Of a stretch of DNA of 64,000 bases, positions 1-9,931 are shown piece after piece. Each line of letters starts with the position of its first letter. Within the stretch, counting starts at the first letter, position 1. The translations under genes and the position numbers were made by a program. The stretch is from Amycolatopsis rubida (GTDB taxonomy: Bacteria; Actinomycetota; Actinomycetes; Mycobacteriales; Pseudonocardiaceae). The DNA lies in NCBI RefSeq assembly GCF_900115345.1, contig NZ_FOWC01000019.1:62001-126000 (forward strand). Reading direction: 5' to 3'. A model generated the notes under the pieces. It was not told the DNA's origin and searched no databases. It saw nothing but the letters and a program-made list of their open reading frames with translations.

Positions 1-1110
1 GCGATCGCCCGGTCGCGGCCGACCCACACCCTCGGCATCCCGTCGCTGCTCGCACCGCTGCTGGACCAGGCGGGCCCGGGCGAACTCGCCTCGCTGGTCC
101 GGCTGATCACCGCCGGGGAGGCGGCCCCGGCGGCGCTGGCGCGCGAATGCCGGAGCAAGGCCCCCGGATGCCTGCTGTCCAACGAGTACGGGCCCACCGA
201 GGCGACGGTGTGGAGCACGGTGTGGACCGGGGCCGGGGACACCGGGTCGCCGCAGCTGCCGATCGGCCGCCCGGTGGCCAACACCCGGGTCAGGGCGCTG
301 GATCACCACGGCCGGATCGCGCCGGTCGCGGTGGCGGGCGAACTGCACATCGGCGGCGCCGGGGTGGCCCGCGGCTATCTGGGCGACCCGGCCGCCACGG
401 CGGCGGTGTTCCGGCCCGACCCGGACAGCCCGGCTCCCGGCTCCCGGCGGTACGCCACCGGCGACCTGGGCCGGTTCCTGCCGTCCGGCGACGTCGAGTT
501 CCTCGGCCGCACCGACCAGCAGGTCAAGATCCGGGGCTTCCGGGTGGAACCGGCCGAGGTCGAGGTCGTCCTGGACGCCCATCCGGCGGTGCGGCGGTCG
601 GTGGTGATCGCGCGCGGGGAGGACGGGGACAAACAGCTCGTCGCGTACGTGGTGCCCGAGAGCGGCGAGCAGCCCGCCCAGGCGGAGCTGCAGCAGTACG
701 TGCGGGACCGGCTGCCGCGGTATCTGGTGCCCAGCGCCTGCGTCGTGCTCGACGCGGTGCCGCTGACCAGCACCGGGAAAGTGGACCGGGCCCGGCTGCC
801 CGAACCCGGTCCGGCGCAGGAACTGCCTTACACCGCGCCGCAGACGGAGACCGAACAGCTGCTGGCCGACATCTGGGCCGCCGTGCTCAAGCTCGACCGG
901 GTCGGGGTGCGCCACCATTTCCTCGACGTCGGCGGCGAGTCCCTGCGCGCGATGCAGGTGATCGCCGCGACGAACAAGCTTTTCCGGATCGCGTTGTCGG
1001 TGCGGAAGCTGTTCGACGCGCCCACCATCGCGGAGTTCGCGCTCGTGGTGGACGGGGCGCGGAGCGGGGCCGAGCTGTCCGGCGCGGGGCCCGGAAGAGG
1101 CCGCGGATGA
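1..1110 (+). CDS. blmX: Bleomycin-type NRPS BlmX, C-terminal part (His-activating A domain, PCP); partial at window edge
   Basis: This is the 3' end of an NRPS gene that begins upstream of the window; the reading frame is open from base 1. It encodes the second half of an adenylation domain and a peptidyl carrier domain. Visible motifs are NEYGPTE (about 181-201), the A8 motif GRTDQQVKIRGFRVEP, the A10 lysine in STGKVDRA, and a carrier motif VGGESL whose Ser takes phosphopantetheine. Specificity positions still readable (278 L, 299 I, 301 A, 322 E, 330 V, 331 W) fit the His code DSALIAEVWK; the first three positions lie upstream. In the bleomycin pathway the second module of BlmX adds the histidine that is later beta-hydroxylated and glycosylated. 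The stop TGA overlaps the ATG of the next gene (ATGA), so the two are translationally coupled. The His assignment is inferred from a partial code and from context. Confidence 0.9.
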   Translation, partial: AIARSRPTHTLGIPSLLAPLLDQAGPGELASLVRLITAGEAAPAALARECRSKAPGCLLSNEYGPTEATVWSTVWTGAGDTGSPQLPIGRPVANTRVRALDHHGRIAPVAVAGELHIGGAGVARGYLGDPAATAAVFRPDPDSPAPGSRRYATGDLGRFLPSGDVEFLGRTDQQVKIRGFRVEPAEVEVVLDAHPAVRRSVVIARGEDGDKQLVAYVVPESGEQPAQAELQQYVRDRLPRYLVPSACVVLDAVPLTSTGKVDRARLPEPGPAQELPYTAPQTETEQLLADIWAAVLKLDRVGVRHHFLDVGGESLRAMQVIAATNKLFRIALSVRKLFDAPTIAEFALVVDGARSGAELSGAGPGRGRG

Positions 1111-4100
1111 CCCTGCCGGCGGCGTCCGGGCCGCTCGCCGCCGCTCAGCAGCGGTTGTGGTTCCTGCAGCGGCTGGCTCCGGACAATCCGGCGTACACCA
1201 TCTGCACGGCGATCGATCTCGCCGGGCCGCTCAACCCGGCCGCGCTGCGCTGGGCGATCGCCCGGATCGGCGACCGCCACGAGATGCTGCGCGCGGTGTT
1301 CGCCGACGACGGCGCCGGTCCGGGGCAGCGGATCGCTTCCGCCGCGCCGCGGTTGCGGCTGATCGAGGCCGCCGCGGGCGAACCGGAGCTGCGCCGGCTG
1401 CTCGCCGCCGTCGCCGCCCGCCCGGCCGACTTCGGCGCGGGGCCGCCGGTGGAATGGCTGCTCCTGCGGACAGCTCCGCGACGGCATGTGCTGGTGCTTT
1501 CCTTGCACCACTTGGTGTTCGACGGCGGCTCGCTGGCAGTCGTGCGCGAGGAACTCGAAGCATGGTACCGCGCCGCGGTCAGCGGAGTGCCGGCGCAGCC
1601 GCCGCCGCCCGCGGCGGACTACCGGGATCTCGTTTCCCGGCAACAGGAACTCAGCGACCAGGACACCGCTTCGCGGGCGTTCTGGCGTGCTGAACTGGCC
1701 GCCGCGCCGCCGCGCAGCTCTCCCTTCGGCAACGCGCGGGGCGGCGAGCCGGTGCGGGTGTCCCGGCAGGTCGTGCGGCTGGGCCCGAGCGAACTCGCCG
1801 CGCTGGCCAGGCTGTGCCGCCGCACCGGCAGCACCACGTTCATGGCGTTGCTGGCCGTGCTCGGCTGCTGGGTCGGCCGGTACAGCGGGCAGCGCGACGT
1901 CGTGCTCGGCTCGCCGGTCGCGCTGCGGGAGAGCGAGCGGTCGGCGCGGACGGTCGGCCTGCTGATCAACATGCTGCCGTTGCGGTTGCGGCTGGACGGC
2001 GAGCCGGGATTCGCCGAGGTGCTCCGGCGGGCCAGGAACGCGCTGCTCGACGCGCTCGACCACCGCTGGCTGCCGTTCGAACGGATCGTCGACGAGCTGG
2101 GCGTGCCCCGCGAACTGGAGAGCACGCCGCTTTTCCAGGTGCTTTTCGCCTATCAGCGGCCGCCGGAACCGCCTGGCCTGCCGGGGATCGCGGCCCGGCT
2201 GATCGACGTGCCCGCCGCGGCCGCGAAGTACGAGCTGACGGTCACCGGGGCCGACACCGCCGACGGGCTGGAGCTGATCTTCGAGGCGGACGGCGGTTCC
2301 TGTGCGGAGCCGGACCTCGCCGAGTGCTGCCGCCGGTTCCGGATTCTGCTCGCCGCCGCGCTCGCCGAACCGGACCGGCCGGTGGAGCGGCTGGACCTGA
2401 CGACCCCCGAACAGCGGCGGGCACTGCGCGCCCCGGCCGCGATCGACCCCGGCGAAGGCGAACTGGTGCACCGCCTGGTGGAAGCCGCGGCCGCGCGGCA
2501 GCCCGACGCGGTGGCCGTCGCACACGGCTCAGCCCGGCTGAGCTACCGGATGCTGGACGCCTGGGCCGACCGGATCGCCGCGGACCTGCGCGCCCGGGGC
2601 AGCCGGCCGGACGAGGTGATCGGGGTCTGGCTCCCGCGGACTCCTGCGCTGGTCGCCGCCGTGCTCGGCGTCCTGAAAGCGGGCGCGGCCTTCCTGCCGA
2701 TCGGCACCGAACAGCCCGCGGAACGGGTCCGGCTGATGCTCGCCGAAACCGGTTCCCGGCTGGTGCTCGGCGACGACGAACTGCTGGCCCGGCGCGGAGC
2801 CGCGACGGTCGCGCTGCCGGAGGCGATCCGGGTCCCCGCACCGGGGCCGGGGCCGGCGCGCCGGACGACGGTCTCGCCGAGGGCGCTCGCCTACGTGCTT
2901 TACACCTCCGGATCCACCGGCAGGCCGAAGGGCGTGGCCATCGAACACCGCAGCGCGGCGGCGTTCCTGCGCTGGGCGGGGCGGGAGTTCGGGCCGGACG
3001 GGCTCCGGAGCGTCCTCGCGACCACTTCGATCGGCTTCGATCTCGCGTTCTTCGAGCTGTTCGCGCCGCTGGCCCACGGCGGGACCGCGGTGCTGGCCGA
3101 GGACGCGTTGCGGGTGCCGGGAATGCCCGCCGCGACGGGTGCGACGCTGCTGAACTCCGTCCCGTCGGCGGTCGCCGCGCTGCTGGACGTCAACGGCGTT
3201 CCCGCTTCGGTCGACGCGGTGAACCTGGCCGGGGAACCGTTGCCGAGGGAGCTGGCCGACCGGCTTCAGCGCCGCCGGATCGTGGTCCGCAATCTCTACG
3301 GGCCCTCCGAGGCCACCACCTACGCCACCGCGGGAGTGGTCGCCGCCGACGGCCGTCCGCCGACCATCGGCACTCCGGTCGGCACGGTCCGTGCGTGGGC
3401 GGCCGACGACCGCGGCCGCCCGGTGCCGGACACGGTGACCGGCGAACTGCGCATCGGCGGGCCCGCGCTCGCCCGCGGCTACCACGGTCTTCCGGCGAGG
3501 ACGGCGGAGGCGTTCGTGCCCGATCCGTTCGGCGCTCCCGGCAGCCGCGTCTACCGCACCGGCGACCTGGTGCGGCGGCGGTCCGGCGGCGAACTGGTTT
3601 TCGCCGGGCGCCGCGACACCCAGGTCAAGGTGCGCGGGGTGCGCGTCGAACTCGGCGAAGTGGAACAGGTGCTCCGCACGGTGGCCCCGATCCGCGACGT
3701 GGTCGTCCTGGCCGACGGGGAGACGGCCGGGGACCGGCGGCTCGTGGCGTTCGCCAGCGCGGTGCCGGGGGAGCGGCTTTCACCGGAACGGGCGCTGGCC
3801 GCGCTGCGTCCGCTCCTCCCGGCGGTGATGATCCCCTCGGCGATGGTCGTGCTGGCGGAACTTCCGCACACTGCCAACGGAAAACTCGATCGGGCCGCGC
3901 TCGCGCACCGTGCTTCCGCCGCGCACCGCGACCGCCGTCCGGGGCAGGCTCCCCGCACCGCGCTGGAGCGGGACATCGCGCGGGAATGGCAGCGGGTGCT
4001 CGGGATCGAGCGAGTCGGGGTGCACGAAGGGTTCTTCGCCCTCGGCGGGAATTCCCTCGGCCTGCTCCGCCTGCACCACGCGCTGGCGAGCACCGTCCAT

Positions 4101-4271
4101 TCCGGACTCCGGTTGGTGGATCTGTTCCGGTTCCCGGACATCGCCAGTCTCGCCGGGCATCTCGACCGGCCAGCGGAACCCGGACCGCACGCGCGGCCCG
4201 CCGACCCGGCTCAGGCCCGCGGCCGTCGCCGCAGGCAGCTCGCCGGGCGGGGACCGGAGCGGCGGCCATGA
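1107..4271 (+). CDS. blmIX: Bleomycin-type NRPS BlmIX: C-A(Ala)-PCP module
   Basis: A single NRPS module of 1054 residues. The condensation domain (about 1-430) has an intact HHLVFDG motif near residue 133. The adenylation domain (about 450-960) has YTSGSTGRPKG and a lysine in TANGKLDRA. The carrier domain has LGGNSL with Ser983. The specificity residues read DLFNNALTYK, a known alanine code (described for microcystin alanine modules), which fits the L-Ala incorporated next to the polyketide unit of bleomycin. The ATG overlaps the previous stop, and its own TGA overlaps the ATG of the PKS gene, so the assembly line is translated as a coupled series. A short basic tail follows the carrier domain and may serve as a docking end towards the PKS. 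Identity is high from architecture, code and position. Confidence 0.93.
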   Translation: MTLPAASGPLAAAQQRLWFLQRLAPDNPAYTICTAIDLAGPLNPAALRWAIARIGDRHEMLRAVFADDGAGPGQRIASAAPRLRLIEAAAGEPELRRLLAAVAARPADFGAGPPVEWLLLRTAPRRHVLVLSLHHLVFDGGSLAVVREELEAWYRAAVSGVPAQPPPPAADYRDLVSRQQELSDQDTASRAFWRAELAAAPPRSSPFGNARGGEPVRVSRQVVRLGPSELAALARLCRRTGSTTFMALLAVLGCWVGRYSGQRDVVLGSPVALRESERSARTVGLLINMLPLRLRLDGEPGFAEVLRRARNALLDALDHRWLPFERIVDELGVPRELESTPLFQVLFAYQRPPEPPGLPGIAARLIDVPAAAAKYELTVTGADTADGLELIFEADGGSCAEPDLAECCRRFRILLAAALAEPDRPVERLDLTTPEQRRALRAPAAIDPGEGELVHRLVEAAAARQPDAVAVAHGSARLSYRMLDAWADRIAADLRARGSRPDEVIGVWLPRTPALVAAVLGVLKAGAAFLPIGTEQPAERVRLMLAETGSRLVLGDDELLARRGAATVALPEAIRVPAPGPGPARRTTVSPRALAYVLYTSGSTGRPKGVAIEHRSAAAFLRWAGREFGPDGLRSVLATTSIGFDLAFFELFAPLAHGGTAVLAEDALRVPGMPAATGATLLNSVPSAVAALLDVNGVPASVDAVNLAGEPLPRELADRLQRRRIVVRNLYGPSEATTYATAGVVAADGRPPTIGTPVGTVRAWAADDRGRPVPDTVTGELRIGGPALARGYHGLPARTAEAFVPDPFGAPGSRVYRTGDLVRRRSGGELVFAGRRDTQVKVRGVRVELGEVEQVLRTVAPIRDVVVLADGETAGDRRLVAFASAVPGERLSPERALAALRPLLPAVMIPSAMVVLAELPHTANGKLDRAALAHRASAAHRDRRPGQAPRTALERDIAREWQRVLGIERVGVHEGFFALGGNSLGLLRLHHALASTVHSGLRLVDLFRFPDIASLAGHLDRPAEPGPHARPADPAQARGRRRRQLAGRGPERRP

Positions 4272-7200
4272 CCCTCACCCCGTCACCCCCCAGCCCGTCG
4301 CCCGGGAACTCGCTGCCCGAGGACCGCGCGCCCGGCCCCGAACCCGTCGCGGTGATTTCGCTGGCCGCCCGGTTCCCCGGCGCGGACACCGTCGAGCGGT
4401 TCTGGGCGGGACTTCGCGCGGAAACCGAGAGCATCGCCCGGTTCCCCGATCCCGCGCCGGAATCCCGCCCGCGTTTCGTGGGCGCCGAAGGCGTGCTCGG
4501 GGACATCGCGGGCTTCGACGCGGAGTTCTTCGGCTGCTCCCGCCGGGAGGCCGAGGTGATGGATCCGCAGCACCGGATCTGCCTGGAAGCGGCGTGGACC
4601 CTGTTCGACACCGCCGGGTACGACCCGGCGGCGCTGGGCGTCCCGGCCGGGGTGTTCCTCTCCGCGAGCCTCAGCTCGTACCTGGTGCGCAACCTGCTGC
4701 CGAACGCCGCGCTGCTGCGCGACCTCGGCGGTTTCCCGTTGCTGATCCACAACGACAAGGACTTCGCGGCCACCACGATCTCCTACAAGCTCGGCCTCAC
4801 CGGACCGAGCGTCTGCGTCGGCTCGGCGTGCTCCTCGTCGCTGGTCGGCGTGCATCTGGCCGTGCGCAGTCTCGAATCCTTCGAATGCGACCTGGCCGTG
4901 GCGGGCGGGGTCTCGCTGCAGGTGCCGCAAGCGCAGGGCTATGTGTACGCCGAGGACGGGATCTACTCGCCGGACGGCCGGTGCGCGGCGTTCGACGCCT
5001 CGGCCTCCGGCACGGTCGGCGGCAGCGGCGTGGGGCTGGTGCTGCTCAAACGGCTGTCGGACGCGCGCCGGGACGGCGACCGGGTGCACGCGCTGCTGCT
5101 CGGGTCCGCGGTGAACAACGACGGCGGGCACAAGGCGGGCTACACCGCGCCGGGCGTTCAGGGCCAGCGCGACGTGATCGTCGAGGCGCAGGCGGCGGCC
5201 GGAGTCTCCGCCGAGAGCATCGGGTACGTCGAGGCGCACGGCACCGGCACGGCGATCGGCGACCCGATCGAGGTCGAGGCGCTCACCGCGGCCTTCCGGC
5301 TCACCACGGACCGCACGGGGTTCTGCGCGCTCGGCTCGGCGAAGACGAACGTGGGGCACCTCGACGCGGCGGCGGGCATCGCGGGGCTGATCAAGGCGGT
5401 CGGCGCGGTGCGGGACGGCGTGCTCCCGGCCAGCCTGCACTACCGCGCGCCCAACCCGGCGATCGATTTCGCGAGCACTCCGTTCCGCGTCAACGCTTCC
5501 ACCGTCCCGTGGCCGGAGACCGGCGCCCCGCGCCGGGCCGGGGTCAGCTCGTTCGGCGTCGGCGGCACGAACGCTCATGTGGTGCTGGAACAGCCGCCCG
5601 CGCCGGTGCCGGTCGAACGGGAACGGCGGCCGGTCCAGCCGTTGCTGCTTTCGGCGCGCACGCCAGCGGCGCTGGAGCAGGCAGGCGTCGAGCTGGCGGA
5701 ATGGTTGCGGGACAACCCGGAGACCGACTTGGCCGACGTGTCCGCGACGCTCGCCGGGCGGCGCGCGCATCGGCATCGGCGCTTCGTGGTGGCCGCGACC
5801 GCCGAGGAAGCCGCCGCGGCGCTGTCCGAGCAGGCACCGCCGAGGACCGCTGCCGCCGAGGCGCGGGCGGCGTTCCTGTTTTCCGGGCAGGGCAACGGTT
5901 ATCCGGGCATGGGGACCCGATTGTGCGCTGGCGATCCGGGGTTCCGGCGGCATTTCGGCGACTGCGTCCGGCTGCTGGCGGAGCGCGGTGTGCAGCTGCG
6001 CGAGCTGATCGACGCGCCCGGTGCGACGCCCATGGACCAGATCGCCGGGTTCTCGGTGTCGTACGCGCTGGCCCGCACCCTGACCGGCTGGGGTGTCGAG
6101 ACGAGCGCCGTGCTCGGGCACAGCGTCGGTGAGTACGCCGCGGCGACTGTGGCCGGGGTGTTCTCGCTGTCCACTGCGCTCGATGTGGTGGTCGCGCGCG
6201 CCGAGGCGCAGTCCGCTCTTCCGGACGGCCGGATGCTGGCGGTGCCGCTCGGCGCGGGCGAACTGCGGCCGATGCTGGGGGACGACGTGGCGCTGGCCGC
6301 TGTCAACGCTCCGGACCGGTGCGTGGTCTCCGGGCCTCCCGGCGCGGTGTCGGCGCTGGCCGCCCGGCTGTCCGGCGACGGGGTGCCGACCAGACTGCTG
6401 GCCGTGCGGCACGCCTTCCATTCCGCGGCGGTCGACGGGATCCTCGGCCGGTTCCGGGACGCACTGGCCGGAGCGGAATTCGGCGTCCCACGGCTGCCGT
6501 TCCTGTCGACGGTCACCGGGGACTGGGCTGATCCGGCCGACGTGGCCCGTCCCGAGTACTGGCTGGCCCAGCTGCGCGGCCCGGTGCTCTTCGACGCCGC
6601 GCTGGACCGGCTGGCCGAGTCGCCCCCGGCGGCGGTGCTGGAACTCGGTCCCGGCGCCGGGCTGGCCCGGCTGGCGGGCCGCAAGCTCCGTCCCGGCACG
6701 AGCTTCGCCGCGAGTTGCCTGCCTCCGGAACCGGAGCGGGAGACCGGGCATCTGGTGCGCGCGGCGGCCGGCGCCTGGGCCTCGGGGTGCGCGGTCGACT
6801 GGGCGGCTTTCCACCGGCCGCAGCGGCCGCAGCGGCCGCAGCGGACATCGGTGCCGGGATATCCGTTCCAGCACCGGCGGTACTGGATCGACGCGCCGGG
6901 CGAGCCGGGGCGACTGGCGGGTCTGCTGCCGGATCCGGTGGTGCCGGGCGAGGCGCCGGGCATCGACAGCCATCCGGGGCTGCGCGCCGAACTCGACCTG
7001 CTGTGCCGGGCGCTCCTGCTGGATTATCTGGGCGCGGTAGGAATTTCCACGGCGCCGGGCGCGCGCCACCAGGTGGCCGAACTGCGCGCCGCGCTCGGCG
7101 TGGCGGCGGAGTTCTCGCGGTTCCCGGACTTCGCGCTCGCCGTGCTCGCCGAGGACGCAGTCGCGCGCCGCGACGGCGACGAAATCGTCTTCCTTCCCGT

Positions 7201-9931
7201 GCGGACCGACGAGTCCGCGGCCGTGCACGCCCGGCTGGTCCGCGAGCACCCCGGATTCGCCGGGCTCGCCGACCTGCTGATGCGCTGCGGCGAGGCGTAC
7301 CCGGAGGCGCTGCGGGATCCGCGGACGGCGCTCGGCGTGCTCTACCCCGGTGCGGACGGCGCGCTGCTGCGCCGGGAACTGGGGGAGCGGACTGCCGGGC
7401 ACCGGTCGGTCGACGCGCTGCTGCGGACGCTCGGCGACGCCCTCGAACGGCTCGCCGCCGAACTGGACCGTCCGGTGCGGGTGCTGGAGGCCGGAGCCGG
7501 GGAAGGCACGCTCACCCAGCGCCTCGCGGCCCGGCTCGGCCCGGACCGGCTGCGGTACCACGCCACCGACGTTTCGCCGCTGTTCGCCGCCGGACTGGCC
7601 GAGGCCGCCGCGGCGCGGGGCGTGCCGCTGACCACCGGGGTGCTCGACATCGCCCGCGATCCGGCCGCCCAGGGCGTTTCCGGCGGATACGACCTGGTGT
7701 GCGGGCTGGACGTCGTGCACGCCGCCCCGGACGTGCGGGCAAGCCTGCGCCACCTGAAGTCCCTGCTGGCTCCGGGCGGGGTGCTCGCGCTGGTCGAGAC
7801 GGTGCGGCAGGACCGGTGGCTGCCGATGATCTGGGGGCTGACGACCGGCTGGTGGAGCTACTCGGACCGATTCCGCGACCACGGCCCGCTGCTCGACGTC
7901 CCGCGCTGGCGGGAAGCGCTCGCGGACGCCGGTTTCGCCGCCGTTGCGGTGCGCACCGCGGCGCAGCGGCAGCCGGACGCAGCGCTGATCTTGGCCGAGG
8001 CCGCGACGGCGGGGCAGCCGAACCCGGCCGGGCCCGGAAACGGGGTGCAGCCGGATACCGGGCCCGGGACAACGGCCTCGCCGGGAACCGCCGGGAATCC
8101 GCTGTCCCGCGAGGACCCCGGCGGCTGGGTCTACCTGCCCGGCTGGCGGCACGCGGCCCCGGCGCCCGCACCGGGCCCGCAGGACGGCCGGACCTGCCTG
8201 CTGCTGGCCGACGGCCCGCTCGGCACGGCGGTCGCGGAACGGCTCGGCGCGCTCGGCGTCCAGGCGGTTTTCGGTCCGGCTCGGCACGACGATTTCCGCG
8301 CGCTGCTGGCCGCGCGAGGCCGGGCGCCGGAGCTGGTCGTGCATCTCCGGCCGTTCGAGGCGGCGGAGCCGGGGCGGCCGCTCGATCCGGACTCGGCGCG
8401 CGAAGGACAGCTCGCCGGGCTGCACAGCCTGCTGGAGCTGGCCCGGGCGTTCGGCGCGGAACCCGGCGACCGGCCGGTCCGGCTGGTCGCGGTCACCAGG
8501 GGAGCGCAGCCGGTGCTCGGCGACCTGGACCATCCGGAACACGCGACGGTGGCCTCCGCGGTCAAGGTGATCCCCCGGGAGCTGCCCGCGTTGTCCTGCA
8601 CCGCGATCGACCTGGAAACGGCCGAAACCGGCTGTGCCGAACTGGCGGAGCGGATCGTCGCGGAGCTGCTGGACCCGGCCGCGCCCGCCGAGATCGCTTA
8701 CCGGGGGCGGCAACGGTTCGAACGCGGCTACGAGCCGCTGCGGCTCGACCCGGCGGGCGCGCCGCGCGGCGACGGGGTCTACCTGATCTGCGGCGGGCTC
8801 GGCGGAATCGGCCTCAGCCTGGCCGAATACCTGGCGCCGGGCGCTCGCGCGCTGGTGCTGACCCGGCGCACCCCGTTCCCCGAGCCGGACGCATGGCCGG
8901 GCTGTCGCGCGGCCCGTCCGGACGGCGACGACACCACGCGGCTGATCGACCGGCTCGCCGCGCTGACCGCGGACGGCACCGGTCTGCTGATCCGGCAGGC
9001 CGACGTGACGGACGAGGCCGGGATGCGGGCGGTCGTCGCCGAGGCGGAACGGCGGTTCGGGCCGGTCACCGGCGTCGTGCACGCGGCCGGGACCCCGGAC
9101 ACCGCGGGCATGATCCAGCGGCGCGACCGGCGGGCGACCGACGAGGCGATCGCGTCGAAAGTCCTCGGGCCGGTCGTGCTGGACGCCGTCCTCGGCGACC
9201 GTCCGCTGGAGTTCTTCGTGCTGTGCTCCTCGATCGGGAGCGTGCTGCACAAGCTGAAGTTCGGCGAAGTGGGATACGTGGCGGGCAACGACTTCCTCGA
9301 CGCGTTCGCCGCCTACCGCGCGGCCAGGCGGAGCGGCCGGACGGTGTCGATCGGGTGGACCGACTGGACCGAAGCCGGGATGTGGGCCTCCGCGCAGGAA
9401 CGGCTGACCGCCCGCTACGAGGCGCCGGGCCCGGACGTCGCCGGGCCGGGCGGAGACCTGCTCGGCGGGATCAGCCGGGCCGAAGGGACCGAGCTGTTCG
9501 CCCGCGTCCTCGCCGGCCGCCCGGCGCCGCGGGTGCTGGTCTGCAAGCAGGACCTGGCCGCGCTGCTGGCGAGGCACGAGGCGTTCAGCACCGACGACCA
9601 CCGCGCCGCGGTCGCCGGTCTGCGGATCGCGCCGTCGAAACGGGACCGCGCCGCGCTGTCCGCCGAATACCGGGCCCCCGGTTCGTCGCTGGAGCGGGGC
9701 CTGGCCGCCTGCTGGGCGAGCCTGCTCGGCGACGACGCGATCGGTGTGCACGACGACTTTTTCGAACTGGGCGGCGATTCGCTGATCGCGCTCCGGCTGC
9801 TGTCGGTCGTGCGGGAACGGTACGGGGTCGAACTGTCGATGGCGCAGTTGTTCGACGCGCCGACGATCACGGCCCAGGCCGCGGCGATCGGCCGTGCCGC
9901 GGGCGGGGACCAGGAGGAGGTGCTGCTGTGA
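4268..9931 (+). CDS. blmVIII: Bleomycin-type PKS BlmVIII: KS-AT-MT-KR-ACP
   Basis: A single type I polyketide module of 1887 residues that extends the Ala-bearing intermediate with malonate, C-methylates and reduces it. Order and residues: ketosynthase with Cys188 (GSACSSS), His324 (EAHGTGT) and His364 (NVGH); acyltransferase with Ser619 (GHSVGE) and an HAFH motif at 715-718, typical of malonyl-specific ATs; methyltransferase with a SAM loop LEAGAGEG at 1073-1080; ketoreductase with GGLGGIG at 1509-1515, Ser1655, Tyr1670 and Asn1674; carrier domain with Ser1838 (LGGDSL). There is no dehydratase or enoylreductase, so a beta-hydroxy-alpha-methyl unit is expected, matching the methylvalerate part of bleomycin. 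The KS active-site context GSACSSS differs from the usual DTACSSS. A threefold 9-bp repeat lies in the post-AT linker (6818-6844). ATG and stop overlap the neighbouring genes by 4 bases. Confidence 0.95.
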   Translation: MTLTPSPPSPSPGNSLPEDRAPGPEPVAVISLAARFPGADTVERFWAGLRAETESIARFPDPAPESRPRFVGAEGVLGDIAGFDAEFFGCSRREAEVMDPQHRICLEAAWTLFDTAGYDPAALGVPAGVFLSASLSSYLVRNLLPNAALLRDLGGFPLLIHNDKDFAATTISYKLGLTGPSVCVGSACSSSLVGVHLAVRSLESFECDLAVAGGVSLQVPQAQGYVYAEDGIYSPDGRCAAFDASASGTVGGSGVGLVLLKRLSDARRDGDRVHALLLGSAVNNDGGHKAGYTAPGVQGQRDVIVEAQAAAGVSAESIGYVEAHGTGTAIGDPIEVEALTAAFRLTTDRTGFCALGSAKTNVGHLDAAAGIAGLIKAVGAVRDGVLPASLHYRAPNPAIDFASTPFRVNASTVPWPETGAPRRAGVSSFGVGGTNAHVVLEQPPAPVPVERERRPVQPLLLSARTPAALEQAGVELAEWLRDNPETDLADVSATLAGRRAHRHRRFVVAATAEEAAAALSEQAPPRTAAAEARAAFLFSGQGNGYPGMGTRLCAGDPGFRRHFGDCVRLLAERGVQLRELIDAPGATPMDQIAGFSVSYALARTLTGWGVETSAVLGHSVGEYAAATVAGVFSLSTALDVVVARAEAQSALPDGRMLAVPLGAGELRPMLGDDVALAAVNAPDRCVVSGPPGAVSALAARLSGDGVPTRLLAVRHAFHSAAVDGILGRFRDALAGAEFGVPRLPFLSTVTGDWADPADVARPEYWLAQLRGPVLFDAALDRLAESPPAAVLELGPGAGLARLAGRKLRPGTSFAASCLPPEPERETGHLVRAAAGAWASGCAVDWAAFHRPQRPQRPQRTSVPGYPFQHRRYWIDAPGEPGRLAGLLPDPVVPGEAPGIDSHPGLRAELDLLCRALLLDYLGAVGISTAPGARHQVAELRAALGVAAEFSRFPDFALAVLAEDAVARRDGDEIVFLPVRTDESAAVHARLVREHPGFAGLADLLMRCGEAYPEALRDPRTALGVLYPGADGALLRRELGERTAGHRSVDALLRTLGDALERLAAELDRPVRVLEAGAGEGTLTQRLAARLGPDRLRYHATDVSPLFAAGLAEAAAARGVPLTTGVLDIARDPAAQGVSGGYDLVCGLDVVHAAPDVRASLRHLKSLLAPGGVLALVETVRQDRWLPMIWGLTTGWWSYSDRFRDHGPLLDVPRWREALADAGFAAVAVRTAAQRQPDAALILAEAATAGQPNPAGPGNGVQPDTGPGTTASPGTAGNPLSREDPGGWVYLPGWRHAAPAPAPGPQDGRTCLLLADGPLGTAVAERLGALGVQAVFGPARHDDFRALLAARGRAPELVVHLRPFEAAEPGRPLDPDSAREGQLAGLHSLLELARAFGAEPGDRPVRLVAVTRGAQPVLGDLDHPEHATVASAVKVIPRELPALSCTAIDLETAETGCAELAERIVAELLDPAAPAEIAYRGRQRFERGYEPLRLDPAGAPRGDGVYLICGGLGGIGLSLAEYLAPGARALVLTRRTPFPEPDAWPGCRAARPDGDDTTRLIDRLAALTADGTGLLIRQADVTDEAGMRAVVAEAERRFGPVTGVVHAAGTPDTAGMIQRRDRRATDEAIASKVLGPVVLDAVLGDRPLEFFVLCSSIGSVLHKLKFGEVGYVAGNDFLDAFAAYRAARRSGRTVSIGWTDWTEAGMWASAQERLTARYEAPGPDVAGPGGDLLGGISRAEGTELFARVLAGRPAPRVLVCKQDLAALLARHEAFSTDDHRAAVAGLRIAPSKRDRAALSAEYRAPGSSLERGLAACWASLLGDDAIGVHDDFFELGGDSLIALRLLSVVRERYGVELSMAQLFDAPTITAQAAAIGRAAGGDQEEVLL
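6818..6844 (+). repeat. Three tandem 9-bp repeats in the PKS post-AT linker
   Basis: The unit CCGCAGCGG occurs three times in a row and encodes Pro-Gln-Arg three times, in the linker between the AT domain and the conserved YPFQHRRYW segment. The number of units could vary between strains without disturbing the frame. Confidence 0.85.

Noticed and set aside
4283..9751. Very long open frame on the minus strand opposite the PKS gene
   Set aside because: It is the mirror of G+C-rich third positions in a real coding region; low-complexity Arg/Ala/Gly/Pro composition and no domain. The same holds for the minus-strand frames at 12888-21344 and 27623-35593.
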